Shown one piece after another: positions 1 to 6,341 of a stretch of DNA of 8,861 nucleotides. Both the position numbers and the translations under genes were made by a program. Numbering within the stretch: the first letter of the stretch is position 1; the number at the start of each line of letters is the position of its first letter. The stretch lies in assembly GCA_021777685.1 (NCBI GenBank), contig JAJYDH010000257.1:1-8861 (forward strand), given 5' to 3'. The notes beneath the pieces were generated by a model, which saw only the letters and a program-made list of their open reading frames with translations, searched no databases and was not told where the DNA came from. This DNA is from Planctomycetota bacterium. Lineage in GTDB: Bacteria; Planctomycetota; Planctomycetia; Isosphaerales; Isosphaeraceae.

Positions 1-174
1 ACCAACGTCGACAAGGTCTTCGTCGCCGGCGACATGTCCCGGGGCCAGAGCCTCATCGTCTGGGCCATCGCCGAGGGCCGCCAGGCCGCCCACACCATCG
101 ACAGGACCCTGATGGGCCAGACCGACCTGCCCCGGCCCCTCGACCACGGCAACGACCGCCGGCCGTTCGTTTGA
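1..174 (+). CDS. gltD: Glutamate synthase small (beta) subunit, C-terminal end (partial)
   Basis: The first 57 codons are open in frame 1 and end with TGA at 172-174. The translated piece reads VFVAGDMSRGQSLIVWAIAEG followed by RQAA. This is the conserved C-terminal NAD(P)/FAD-binding signature of the GltD family, where the GD contacts FAD and the RGQSLVVWAI(A/S)EGR segment closes the domain. In the family this subunit takes electrons from NADPH and passes them through FAD and iron-sulfur clusters to the large subunit GltB, which makes glutamate from glutamine and 2-oxoglutarate in the cytoplasm. The iron-sulfur N-terminal part and the start lie left of the window. Related beta-subunit-like oxidoreductases share this tail, so another member of that superfamily is the alternative. 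A heptamer repeat array begins at the base directly after the stop codon. Confidence 0.85.
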   Translation, partial: TNVDKVFVAGDMSRGQSLIVWAIAEGRQAAHTIDRTLMGQTDLPRPLDHGNDRRPFV

Positions 175-309
<135 letters not shown>

Positions 310-341
310 GCCGTACCGACCACTGGCCACCCTTCGATGGC

Positions 342-941
342 TCAATCCTTGACATGCCGATCGTCGTTCCAGAGCCGGATGACCGGCTCGTCGGTGTTGT
401 GCTCGTAGCCCAGGACGCTGAGCGAGGCGGTGCCGAGGAGATAGAAGCGGCCGTCACCGGCGGGCCGGCCGAGCCAGCGGGCGGCGAGGACCCGGAAGAA
501 GTGGCCGTGGCCGAAGAGGAGGGCGCGGCCCTCGATCTCCCGGAGGTGGGCGATCACCCGGTCGGCCCTCGCGGCGACGTCGGCGACCGACTCGCCGCCG
601 GGGCAGCCGTCGTCGAAGAGCTGCCAGCCGGGGTTGATGGCCCGGATCTCGGCCGTCTTCTTCCCCTCGTAGTCGCCGTAGTTCCACTCCACCAGGTCCG
701 GGTCGCGTCTCGACCTCCCGCCGAAGCCGGCCAGCTCGCAGGTCCGGTTCGCTCGCTGGAGGGGGCTGGTGAAGATCCTGGAAAATTCCAACCCATGCAA
801 CCGCTCGCCGAGGTTCTTGGCGTTGTGCTCCCCCTTGGGGGTCAGGTGGATGTCGGTCAGGCCGGTGTGCTGGCCCGAGATCGCCCAGGCGGTCTCGCCG
901 TGCCGGGCCAGGTAGACTTCGGGGAGTGTCGGGTGGTTCAT
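342..941 (-). CDS. Histidine phosphatase family protein (phosphoglycerate mutase-like; possibly SHB17-like sugar phosphatase)
   Basis: This 199-aa cytoplasmic protein has the histidine phosphatase fold. The LARHGE motif at residues 11-16 carries the phospho-accepting His14. Residues 59-63 (SPLQR) supply a phosphate-binding Arg, Glu85 in LVEWNYGDYEG is the probable acid, and GHGHFFR (144-150) holds the second catalytic His145. The family hydrolyses or transfers phosphate on small metabolites. From memory, the (D/E)W-YGDYEG block, the DGC-GE block and the C-terminal SVLGYEHNTDEPVI segment resemble yeast Shb17, a sedoheptulose-1,7-bisphosphatase, more than SixA or classical mutases. A sugar-phosphate substrate is therefore possible but unproven. 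The start ATG (939-941) overlaps the upstream gene's TGA (938-940) as ATGA, which indicates translational coupling in one operon with the FAD oxidoreductase. This start puts the RHG motif at the usual distance from the N-terminus. Confidence is high for the fold and low for the substrate. Confidence 0.9.
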   Translation of the reverse strand: MNHPTLPEVYLARHGETAWAISGQHTGLTDIHLTPKGEHNAKNLGERLHGLEFSRIFTSPLQRANRTCELAGFGGRSRRDPDLVEWNYGDYEGKKTAEIRAINPGWQLFDDGCPGGESVADVAARADRVIAHLREIEGRALLFGHGHFFRVLAARWLGRPAGDGRFYLLGTASLSVLGYEHNTDEPVIRLWNDDRHVKD

Positions 942-2578
942 TCGGGGGGCCTCTTCGTTGAGGTGGGAGTCGTGACCGGGCCGGGGGTCGTCAGGAGGAC
1001 CTCCATCGCCGCGTTCCGGCCGTTGACGGCGATCACGCTCCCGCCGGGGTGGGTGAAGGCGCCGCAGAGGTAGACGCCGGGCATGGGAGTCTTCGGCGCG
1101 AGCCGGCGGTCCCAGAGGTAATCGGGCAGGATTTCCCCCTGGAAGATGTGGCCGCCGGTCAGGCCGACGTGCCGCTCGATGTCGGGCGGGCCGAGCACCT
1201 CGGCGGCGATCACCGCCTCGGGGATGTTCGAGCAATATCTCCCGACCGAAGCCAACGCCAGCCGTTCGACCTCGGCCCGTCGGGCCTCCCACGACCCTTC
1301 CTCGAAAGCATAGGGCACGTATTGGGCGAAGACGCTCATCGTGTGGACGCCCTCGGGGGCGACGCTCGGGTCGTGGGCGGTCTGGAAGTACAGCTCGGTC
1401 CAGAGCCGGGGCGGGAGCCGGCCCTCCTTCGCGATCCGGTGATGCTCCCGCCACTCGTCCTTCGTCAGCGGGGTGTTGATCTGGCCGAAGTGGTGCGGCT
1501 CGCGGGTCCCGGGCCGGGCGGTGAAGTCGGGCAGCTCGCGGAGCGCGACGTTGAGCTTGACCGTGCAGCCGACGATCGGCACCGAGTCGACCTGGCCTCG
1601 CCAGCCCGGGTCGGCCGAATTCCCAAGCAAACCCAACGTGACCCTCGGGTCGGCGTTCGAAACGACCACGGGCGCCCGGATTCGTTCGCCTCCCGCCAGC
1701 TCGACCCCCTCGCCGGGCACGATCCGGGCGACCGGGACGCCGGTCGCGACGACCGCCCCCTCGGCCTTCGCGGCGTCGCAGATCAAGAACGAGACCATCC
1801 CCATCCCGCCGACGACGTACCCCCACATCCCCGGCTCGCCCCCGAGCCGGCCCGAGGCGTGGTGGAAGTGGACCGACGCCGTCCCCGGGTCGTGCGGGCT
1901 GGCGTTCGTGCCGATGACCCCCTGCCCCAGGTACGCCATCTGGATGCGTTCGTCGTCGAGGAACCGCTCGACGTACTCGACCATCGACCACTCGAAGAGG
2001 AGCTTGCGGGCCTCGTCGTCCCCCTTGAGAAGATCCTCGATCCGCTCGCGACCCGGCGCCGGGCCGACCCACAAATCCCCCTCGCCCGGGGGCCGCAAGG
2101 CGTCGCGAAGCCGCCGCTTGACGTCGTTCATCGCCCGCCAGCCGGACAGGTCATCGGGGTTGAGGCGGCGGATCTCCTCCTCGCACTGGGCCTCGTCCTC
2201 GCCGAGCTGGAGGCTCGTCCCGTCGTCGAACGGCACGAACATCCCCGCGCTGGCGGGGACCCACCGGAGCCCCCGGGCGGCCAGGCCCAGCTCCTCGATC
2301 ACCAGCGGGTGCAGGAGCCCGACGAGATACGCGCAAGGCGAGATCCGATACCCCGGCCAGACTTCTTCCAGAGTGCAGGCCCCGCCGACCCGCTCGCGCG
2401 ATTCCAGCACGAGCACCCGCCGACCCGCCCTGGCCAGGTACGCCGCGCAGGTCAGCCCATTATGCCCGGCCCCGACGACGATCGCGTCCCAGGGGCGCGC
2501 CGCCATCTCCGCGACCGGCATCGGCAAGCCGAGCACGCCCAGGGAGTCGGCCGTCTTGGCGGTCGCGTTCGTCGTCAT
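938..2578 (-). CDS. NAD(P)/FAD-dependent oxidoreductase, PYROXD2 / phytoene desaturase-like
   Basis: This 546-aa protein belongs to the phytoene desaturase-like FAD amine-oxidase superfamily (COG1233). After about 30 variable N-terminal residues comes the Rossmann motif VVGAGHNGLTCAAYLARAG (34-52), an acidic end of beta-2 at Glu59, and RERVGGACT (61-69), the second FAD-binding element. The C-terminal FAD loop is PGVYLCGAFTHPGGSVIAVNG (500-520). Together with the SPCAYL segment near residue 80 this looks most like PYROXD2 and its bacterial homologues, whose substrates are largely unknown, rather than true carotenoid desaturases. No membrane segment or signal peptide is evident. The length is normal for this subfamily. 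It is the first gene of a two-gene operon and is coupled by a 4-base overlap to the histidine phosphatase downstream. The start ATG (2576-2578) is not preceded by a strong Shine-Dalgarno, and Met20 or Met26 are possible later starts. The reaction cannot be stated from sequence. Confidence 0.9.
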   Translation of the reverse strand: MTTNATAKTADSLGVLGLPMPVAEMAARPWDAIVVGAGHNGLTCAAYLARAGRRVLVLESRERVGGACTLEEVWPGYRISPCAYLVGLLHPLVIEELGLAARGLRWVPASAGMFVPFDDGTSLQLGEDEAQCEEEIRRLNPDDLSGWRAMNDVKRRLRDALRPPGEGDLWVGPAPGRERIEDLLKGDDEARKLLFEWSMVEYVERFLDDERIQMAYLGQGVIGTNASPHDPGTASVHFHHASGRLGGEPGMWGYVVGGMGMVSFLICDAAKAEGAVVATGVPVARIVPGEGVELAGGERIRAPVVVSNADPRVTLGLLGNSADPGWRGQVDSVPIVGCTVKLNVALRELPDFTARPGTREPHHFGQINTPLTKDEWREHHRIAKEGRLPPRLWTELYFQTAHDPSVAPEGVHTMSVFAQYVPYAFEEGSWEARRAEVERLALASVGRYCSNIPEAVIAAEVLGPPDIERHVGLTGGHIFQGEILPDYLWDRRLAPKTPMPGVYLCGAFTHPGGSVIAVNGRNAAMEVLLTTPGPVTTPTSTKRPPE

Positions 2579-2868
2579 CGGCGGATCACCGTCCCAAAAT
2601 TCAAAGCCAACCGGGCGGACAACCCAAGAAGGTATCCCTCGCGGGCCTCGAAAGATACCGGAACCTCCCGCGTGGGTGCGTCGACCGATGCTGGCATCGG
2701 CGGCGTTTTATCGCGGCGCCGAATTGCGTCCCGATATCCCGCCCGAATATTATCGCTCCCGGGCGGCCCGATTATCAGTCAACTCCGGCCCATCCGCCCG
2801 GATCTTTCAGGGCCGTCGTCAGGCCGGCCCGCCCGCCGCCGCCGCTCCTCACCCTTCGGAGGCCCGTC
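2579..2868. other. Divergent intergenic region
   Basis: This 290-bp spacer separates the 5' ends of the FAD oxidoreductase operon (-) and the SUKH gene (+), so both promoters should lie here. It is clearly richer in A+T around 2700-2780 than the genes. Read on the minus strand, 2592-2613 resembles the TTGGGTTTGA repeats seen further right. I see no convincing small gene or RNA gene in it. Confidence 0.6.
2724..2753 (+). promoter_or_regulatory. Candidate sigma-70 promoter for the SUKH gene
   Basis: TTGCGT (2724-2729) and TATTAT (2748-2753) are separated by 18 bases in the A+T-rich part of the divergent spacer, on the strand and side appropriate for the gene at 2869. The leader would be about 110 bases. 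The match is by eye only; the -10 is good and the -35 is moderate. Confidence 0.25.
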
Positions 2869-3369
2869 GTGACGCTCGACGACATCACCGTCCGGGGGGG
2901 ACCCCTGGTCCTCTCCGCCCCCGCCGAGGTGGACGAGGCGGAGGCCCGTCTCGGCATCCGATTCCCCCGAGACTATCGGGAATACGTCACCCGGTTCGGC
3001 GAGGGGATTCTCGGCGGCACCTACGTCCGCGTCTACCCGCCCCGTCGGATCATCGACGGCCCCGACAACCTCGACGAATGGCGCCAGAGAATCGACGAGT
3101 ACTGGTTCTGGGACGACGGGGCCGCCGTCCTCACCAAGCCGAAGGCCCTGGAGTGCGTCATCATCGGGGATACGTTCGACGGGGACGAGTTGATCGTCCA
3201 CCCGGGCGAGCCGGACCGGATCTACATCCTGCCCCGGCACAGCGAGGATATCTTCGCCGTCGACGGCGGCCTGCTCCCGGCGCTGGACTGGCTCTGCAAC
3301 TCGGGCACGCTCACCGAGCCCTTCGAGGAGCGCGACTTCGAGCCGTTCGACAGCCGGGACGAGGGCTGA
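2869..3369 (+). CDS. SMI1/KNR4 (SUKH) family protein
   Basis: This 166-aa acidic soluble protein has the N-terminal SUKH signature. Residues of the form (V)DEAEARLGIRFPRDYREYV (21-40) match the family's 'E..E..LG..LP.DY..FL' helix. It is followed by a glycine-rich turn (FGEGILGG), a middle stretch with several Trp and acidic residues, and a strand-rich C-terminal half ending in a possible helix (ALDWLCNSG). SUKH proteins are frequent immunity proteins against secreted or contact-dependent nuclease toxins, and others are regulatory scaffolds. No toxin gene lies beside it here, so the role is open. The start is GTG at 2869, chosen because GGAGG (2858-2862) sits 6 bases upstream and the SUKH helix then begins about 20 residues in. 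It is divergent from the FAD oxidoreductase operon and its 3' end faces the decarboxylase gene 44 bases away. Confidence 0.8.
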   Translation: MTLDDITVRGGPLVLSAPAEVDEAEARLGIRFPRDYREYVTRFGEGILGGTYVRVYPPRRIIDGPDNLDEWRQRIDEYWFWDDGAAVLTKPKALECVIIGDTFDGDELIVHPGEPDRIYILPRHSEDIFAVDGGLLPALDWLCNSGTLTEPFEERDFEPFDSRDEG

Positions 3370-3413
3370 CCCGGCTCGGCGGCTCGTGGCTGACTTCTCG
3401 ACGCGATCGGGCG

Positions 3414-4061
3414 TCAGGACGATCTTCCGAGCACCTCGCGGACGGCCTCGGCGATCGCGACGACCTCGGCCATCGCCCCCTGGCCGACGTCGCCGCAGGC
3501 CAGGCGTTTGGCCTGGGGCGGGACCAGGATCAGGTTCGGGGCGTGGCGGGCGAAGACCCCGGCGGCCTCGTCGAGGGTCCACCCGTCGCCGGCCTCGCCG
3601 TCCCCCCGGTCTTCGAGGAGCTGGCGGAGGTGCCGCCGGGTGACGGGGCTGTCCCACATCAGCGTGTTCATCGCCGGGGCGAGGACCACCGGCCTGGCGA
3701 AGTCCCAGGCCCGGAACAGGCAGGTCAGGAAGTTGTCGGAGAGGCCCAGCGCGAACCTGGCCAGGGTGTTGGCGTCGAGCGGGGCGACCACCAGCACGTC
3801 GGCCCAGCGGCGGAACTCGATGTGGAGCACCGGGTCATCGCGGAGCCAGCGGGCCTCGGGCCACTCGTCCTCGTCGAGGAAGACCGGCCCGCCGAGGGGG
3901 TCGAAGGGGTCGCGAGGGAGCGCGGACGGGTCGAAGAAGTGGAGCGACGGGCCGGTCGCGACGACCCGGACCCGATGCCCCGCCCCTCGGAGCGCGTCGA
4001 AGAGCGCGGGGGCCCGGAGGGCCGCCACCGACCCGGTCACGCCGAGGACGATCTGGGACAT
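3414..4061 (-). CDS. coaC: Phosphopantothenoylcysteine decarboxylase, stand-alone Hal3-type flavoprotein
   Basis: This 215-aa FMN flavoprotein of the HFCD family decarboxylates 4'-phosphopantothenoylcysteine to 4'-phosphopantetheine in CoA synthesis. Visible family marks are the N-terminal IVLGVTGSVAA (FMN phosphate-binding region, residues 4-14), the catalytic His80 in LHIEFRRWADVLVVAPLDAN, the PAMNTLMW motif (129-136) with Asn132, and the flexible-flap cysteine Cys189 in LACGDVGQGAMAE. These segments are very close to plant and animal PPCDC/Hal3 (IELRRWAD, LTC..RAWD, PAMNTLMW). In most bacteria this domain is fused to the CoaB synthetase. Here the protein ends at the usual end of the decarboxylase domain and no CoaB domain follows, so a separate synthetase gene must be elsewhere. 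The start ATG (4059-4061) lacks a clear Shine-Dalgarno, which may mean it is translated after the 79-aa gene 44 bases upstream on the same strand. Other HFCD flavoproteins, such as peptide cysteine decarboxylases, are the less likely alternative. Confidence 0.88.
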   Translation of the reverse strand: MSQIVLGVTGSVAALRAPALFDALRGAGHRVRVVATGPSLHFFDPSALPRDPFDPLGGPVFLDEDEWPEARWLRDDPVLHIEFRRWADVLVVAPLDANTLARFALGLSDNFLTCLFRAWDFARPVVLAPAMNTLMWDSPVTRRHLRQLLEDRGDGEAGDGWTLDEAAGVFARHAPNLILVPPQAKRLACGDVGQGAMAEVVAIAEAVREVLGRSS

Positions 4062-4105
4062 TCGAGGGGGATCTCGACGCGAAGGGAGAAGCCGGCCGGG
4101 TCGCC

Positions 4106-4345
4106 TCAGCGACGGTCGGCCGAGAGCGGCTCGACGGCCTCGTTGACTGCCGCCGTCAGGTTGTTCCAGAGCGTCGCGCGGAGCTGGTGATGCTCGCGGC
4201 GGGTCAGCAGCAGGCGCTCGTTGGCCCGCTGCGTCAGCATGGCGACGACCGCGCGAAGATCGGCCCGGAGGAGACCCTCCAGGTCCTCGAATTCCGCGGG
4301 GAGCTCGATGTCATTCAATGAAGCATCATTCTTGCAAGCGGCCAT
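4106..4345 (-). CDS. Small conserved-looking protein of unknown function (79 aa)
   Basis: I do not recognise this 79-aa protein. It is highly charged and predicted mostly helical. An acidic stretch (ELPAEFEDLEGLL, residues 14-26) is followed by a leucine/arginine-rich amphipathic helix region to the end. It has no signal peptide or membrane segment and one Cys (residue 4). It is called a gene because AAGGAGG (minus strand, 4353-4359) lies 7 bases before the ATG at 4343-4345, the best ribosome site in the window, and because a promoter-like pair lies further upstream. Longer in-frame starts exist (up to 4486), but they would place that promoter inside the gene and lack a ribosome site. The gene reads into the decarboxylase gene after 44 bases, so the two are probably co-transcribed. 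The position matches where many bacteria keep rpoZ, but omega-subunit motifs are not visible. Confidence 0.6.
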   Translation of the reverse strand: MAACKNDASLNDIELPAEFEDLEGLLRADLRAVVAMLTQRANERLLLTRREHHQLRATLWNNLTAAVNEAVEPLSADRR

Positions 4346-4352
4346 TCCAAAC

Positions 4353-4359
4353 CCTCCTT
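4353..4359 (-). promoter_or_regulatory. Ribosome binding site deciding the 79-aa gene start
   Basis: On the minus strand this reads AAGGAGG, a near-complete anti-16S match, with 7 bases to the ATG at 4345. It fixes the start of the small gene against the longer in-frame alternatives. Confidence 0.8.
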
Positions 4360-4416
4360 GGCTGGGGATGCTCGACGTGACGGGTTGCGGCGTCCTCCCG
4401 CTTCGATCCTCCGCAG

Positions 4417-4446
4417 AGGCTAACCCGCGCGTCTTGCCCCAGTCAA
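4417..4446 (-). promoter_or_regulatory. Candidate promoter for the 79-aa gene and decarboxylase
   Basis: On the minus strand TTGACT (4441-4446) and TAGCCT (4417-4422) are separated by 18 bases, giving a leader of about 65 bases before the ATG at 4345. The -35 is strong. The -10 keeps only the T, A and final T positions, but it resembles the TAGACT -10 proposed for cstA in this window. Eye-based only. Confidence 0.35.
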
Positions 4447-4698
4447 GCGACTCGTTCATGCCTCCGTCCGCCCGTCCCTCGATCACGATTCAGGGTCGAT
4501 GACGACCTCGGAAATTGATGTATCGCAATTACCGGGCCATCATCCCTCTCGATTCTAGGCCGCCCGACGGCCGGCGACCACAAGTTCTGTGGATCTGTCG
4601 AAATCGTCGGCCTTTCCGCGACCGAGATCCGGCCAGATCGGCCCGCCCCGGCGGCCGGGCGTCCCGGGTTGAAGTTCCGGAGATCGGGCAATCCTGTC

Positions 4699-5553
4699 TC
4701 AGAACCAGGCGGGCTCGGGCTCCTTGCGGGCGCCGGGGCCCATCGCCTCCTGGACCAGCTCGACCAGCCTCGGGCCGTCGATCAGCTCGATCGGGTGCTC
4801 GGCCGCGAACTTGTCGGCGGCGAGCGAGAACGTCCTCGTGGTGACGAAGAATCCCTTGTGGCTCCTGGTGTGGTGGATCGTGCCGAGGAATTTCTGAAGC
4901 TCCGGCGAGCCGACGACCCCCCGGCTGAAGTACTTGCACTGGACGATCCCGATCAGGCCGGCGCGGCGGACCTTGAGGTCCACCCCCTGGTCGCCCGTCC
5001 CGCCGACGTGCTCGACCTCGAAGCCCAGCGCCTCGAACACCTCGCCGACGAACTCCTCGAACCCCTCGGGCGTGAGCGAGGCCAGTTGCGAGAGCTTCAG
5101 CTCGGCCCGCTTGCCCTGGAGCCGCATCTTGTCGGCATGCTCGCGCCCCTCGCGGACCTGATCTCGGAGCCCCCGGCAATCCGCCTCGACCCGCGCCCGC
5201 TCGGCCTCGTCGAGCCTCTCAGCATAGCGATCGATCTTGAACAAAGCGTTCTGGATCGTGTTGTCGAGCCGCGCCCGCTCCGCCTTGGTGAGTTGATTCT
5301 GGTAACGCCGGAAGACCGCATACTGGAGATGTTCGATGGCGCCGGCCAGCTCCGACTCCGACCGGATCGCCGGCGAGTCCTCCTGGTAAGCGACGCTCGA
5401 CCAGAGGAGCCCCTGCCGGCCCCCCGAAGCCGACGCCGAGGCGGCCGGCTTTGAAGCCTCGCCGATCCCGTCCCGCTGATTTTTCAACCAGTCGAGCAAC
5501 ATCGCCGCGCACCGAGGGCCGAGACACTCCATCGCCACCACGCTCCCCATCAT
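4699..5553 (-). CDS. Mrr-type restriction endonuclease domain protein
   Basis: This 284-aa protein ends in a PD-(D/E)xK nuclease domain of the Mrr_cat type. Residues 160-178 (LTPEGFEEFVGEVFEALGF) form the first helix with the conserved E..VG..F..LGF pattern. GDQGVDLKV (187-195) provides Asp192, and GIVQCKYF (202-209) provides the Q-x-K pair Gln205 and Lys207. The tail (GFFVTTRTFS, then IELIDGPRLVEL) is the standard 'fT.gffs..A...a....i.liDg..L' block. The family cleaves DNA, often modified DNA (type IV), and some members act in other DNA transactions. Residues about 83-155 are strongly charged and probably form a long helix or coiled coil, which may mediate oligomerisation. Residues 30-48 are Ala/Ser/Gly-rich linker. 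No methylase, helicase or specificity subunit is adjacent. The start at 5553 is the longest choice, with no good ribosome site; Met8 and Met18 are possible. The gene is divergent from the small-gene cassette on its right. Confidence 0.85.
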   Translation of the reverse strand: MMGSVVAMECLGPRCAAMLLDWLKNQRDGIGEASKPAASASASGGRQGLLWSSVAYQEDSPAIRSESELAGAIEHLQYAVFRRYQNQLTKAERARLDNTIQNALFKIDRYAERLDEAERARVEADCRGLRDQVREGREHADKMRLQGKRAELKLSQLASLTPEGFEEFVGEVFEALGFEVEHVGGTGDQGVDLKVRRAGLIGIVQCKYFSRGVVGSPELQKFLGTIHHTRSHKGFFVTTRTFSLAADKFAAEHPIELIDGPRLVELVQEAMGPGARKEPEPAWF

Positions 5554-5746
5554 GCAACCAATCTATCATAGAGACGGGCGTCAAGTCCGTCCGTGACGCG
5601 CGATCCCGACAAATCCCGGTATGCTCGACCCCGAGTCCGACCGCAAGCGAAATCCCGATCGAATTACGGAACAAAGGAACATTCTATTTCGAAGGCGTCG
5701 AACGGCAACCCGGCGTTGACTCGAAGGAGCGGGCGATGCACGATCC

Positions 5747-6094
5747 ATGTCGAAACCGCTTCAGGGCGCAACGGACCCCGATTGGCGAACAGGAACGGCC
5801 CAGGACTTCCGCGAGATCGACCCGCGCGAGCTGCGATTGCCGCTCTCGCGACGAGGCGGTGCCGATCCTTACAAGCTCCAGCTTCAGATGGCCCGGTTCG
5901 CCGCTTCGACGGCCGGGATGCCCCCGCCCTGGGTCTATGAGGCTTCCGATGGGGTCCTGGTCGTGTACAATGGGGTGACACGGGCGACCCGAGTCGCCAA
6001 GCTCTCTCCGGGCACGAGAATCCGGGTCGAAGTCGTCGGCAATCTGCGTCGGGCTTACGCGGGCGACCCCAAGATCGGAGACCTGTTGCCATGA
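5747..6094 (+). CDS. Small protein of unknown function, first gene of an overlapping pair (115 aa)
   Basis: I cannot assign a family with confidence. The 115-aa protein has a polar N-terminal half with an FREIDPRELRLPLSRRG segment. Its compact C-terminal half is strand-rich (PWVYEASDGVLVVYNGVTRATRVAKL, then TRIRVEVVGNL), which reads like a small beta-barrel or RelE-like fold, though no catalytic motif is diagnostic. There is no signal peptide or membrane segment. The gene is supported by its frame running into an ATGA overlap with the next gene (ATG 6091-6093, TGA 6092-6094), the hallmark of a coupled pair. The ATG at 5747 has only a distant AAGGAG (5724-5729), so the exact start is uncertain. 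A TATGCT at 5620-5625 is a weak -10 candidate. The gene is divergent from the Mrr-like gene across 193 bp. Confidence 0.7.
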   Translation: MSKPLQGATDPDWRTGTAQDFREIDPRELRLPLSRRGGADPYKLQLQMARFAASTAGMPPPWVYEASDGVLVVYNGVTRATRVAKLSPGTRIRVEVVGNLRRAYAGDPKIGDLLP

Positions 6095-6306
6095 TCCGAT
6101 CGACCCAGGATGAGTTGATCGAAAAGCTCCACGAGATCCGGGATTTGTCGCCCGATGTCCGCTTCGGCCAGCTCCTGGCCAATCTCGGGTTCCTGGTCGA
6201 AGACCAGACCGACCGGTCGCTCTGGGATGTCGAGGACGCGGAGTTGATCCGGATCATGGAAGACCATCGCGCCGATTTGCTGCGTCGGCAGCGGACCGAC
6301 GTATAA
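6091..6306 (+). CDS. Small protein of unknown function, second gene of an overlapping pair (71 aa)
   Basis: This acidic, almost entirely helical 71-aa protein has the pattern DELIEKLHEIRDLSPDVRFGQ (7-27), then LLANLGFL and SLWDVEDAELIRIMEDHRADL. From memory I associate this RFGQ..ANLG....D....LWD.ED pattern with small conserved planctomycete proteins that follow a partner gene like the one upstream, but I know no function. It starts by ATGA overlap with the 115-aa gene, and GGAG (6077-6080) lies 10 bases before the ATG. A strand-rich protein followed by a small acidic helical one, translationally coupled, resembles a toxin-antitoxin or protein-adaptor layout; that is only an inference. The stop codon TAA (6304-6306) lies inside a perfect TATAAT that may serve the next gene. 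Confidence 0.75.
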   Translation: MIRSTQDELIEKLHEIRDLSPDVRFGQLLANLGFLVEDQTDRSLWDVEDAELIRIMEDHRADLLRRQRTDV

Positions 6307-6307
6307 T
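6302..6307 (+). promoter_or_regulatory. Perfect -10 box ahead of the 80-aa gene
   Basis: TATAAT at 6302-6307 overlaps the stop codon of the 71-aa gene. TTGCTG (6277-6282) could be a -35, with a somewhat long 19-base spacing. The transcript would start near 6314 and give a leader of about 28 bases before the ATG at 6342. A perfect TATAAT is uncommon in such GC-rich sequence, but chance occurrence is not excluded. Confidence 0.35.
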
Positions 6308-6341
6308 TCTCAGGGCCAGCCCGACCCGCGGGGGCGCAAAA

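Larger units (their letters stand above)
4346..4698. other. Intergenic region upstream of the 79-aa gene
   Basis: This 353-bp spacer lies between the 5' end of the 79-aa gene and the 3' end of the Mrr-like gene, both on the minus strand. It holds the ribosome site and promoter candidate listed separately, plus a small CCTC-CGCA-GAGG stem-loop near 4409-4419. The left-most 150 bases downstream of the Mrr gene are GC-rich and contain no clear terminator. I see no RNA gene or supported coding region in it. Confidence 0.6.

Noticed and set aside
1473..4190. Long plus-strand open frame of about 900 codons, and a similar one at 1049-2872
   Set aside because: They run antisense through the FAD oxidoreductase and decarboxylase genes. 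The proteins are Arg/Pro/Ser-rich with no domains, as expected from third-position GC bias of the real minus-strand genes.
4106..4345. RNA polymerase omega subunit (rpoZ) upstream of the decarboxylase gene
   Set aside because: Size and position fit the common rpoZ-coaBC order, but I cannot see the GGRFKL/LIQKR-type or RARQL-type omega motifs. Left as unknown.
5716..5744. TTGACT as a -35 box for the 115-aa gene
   Set aside because: No acceptable -10 lies 16-18 bases downstream, and the transcript would start at or after the ATG.
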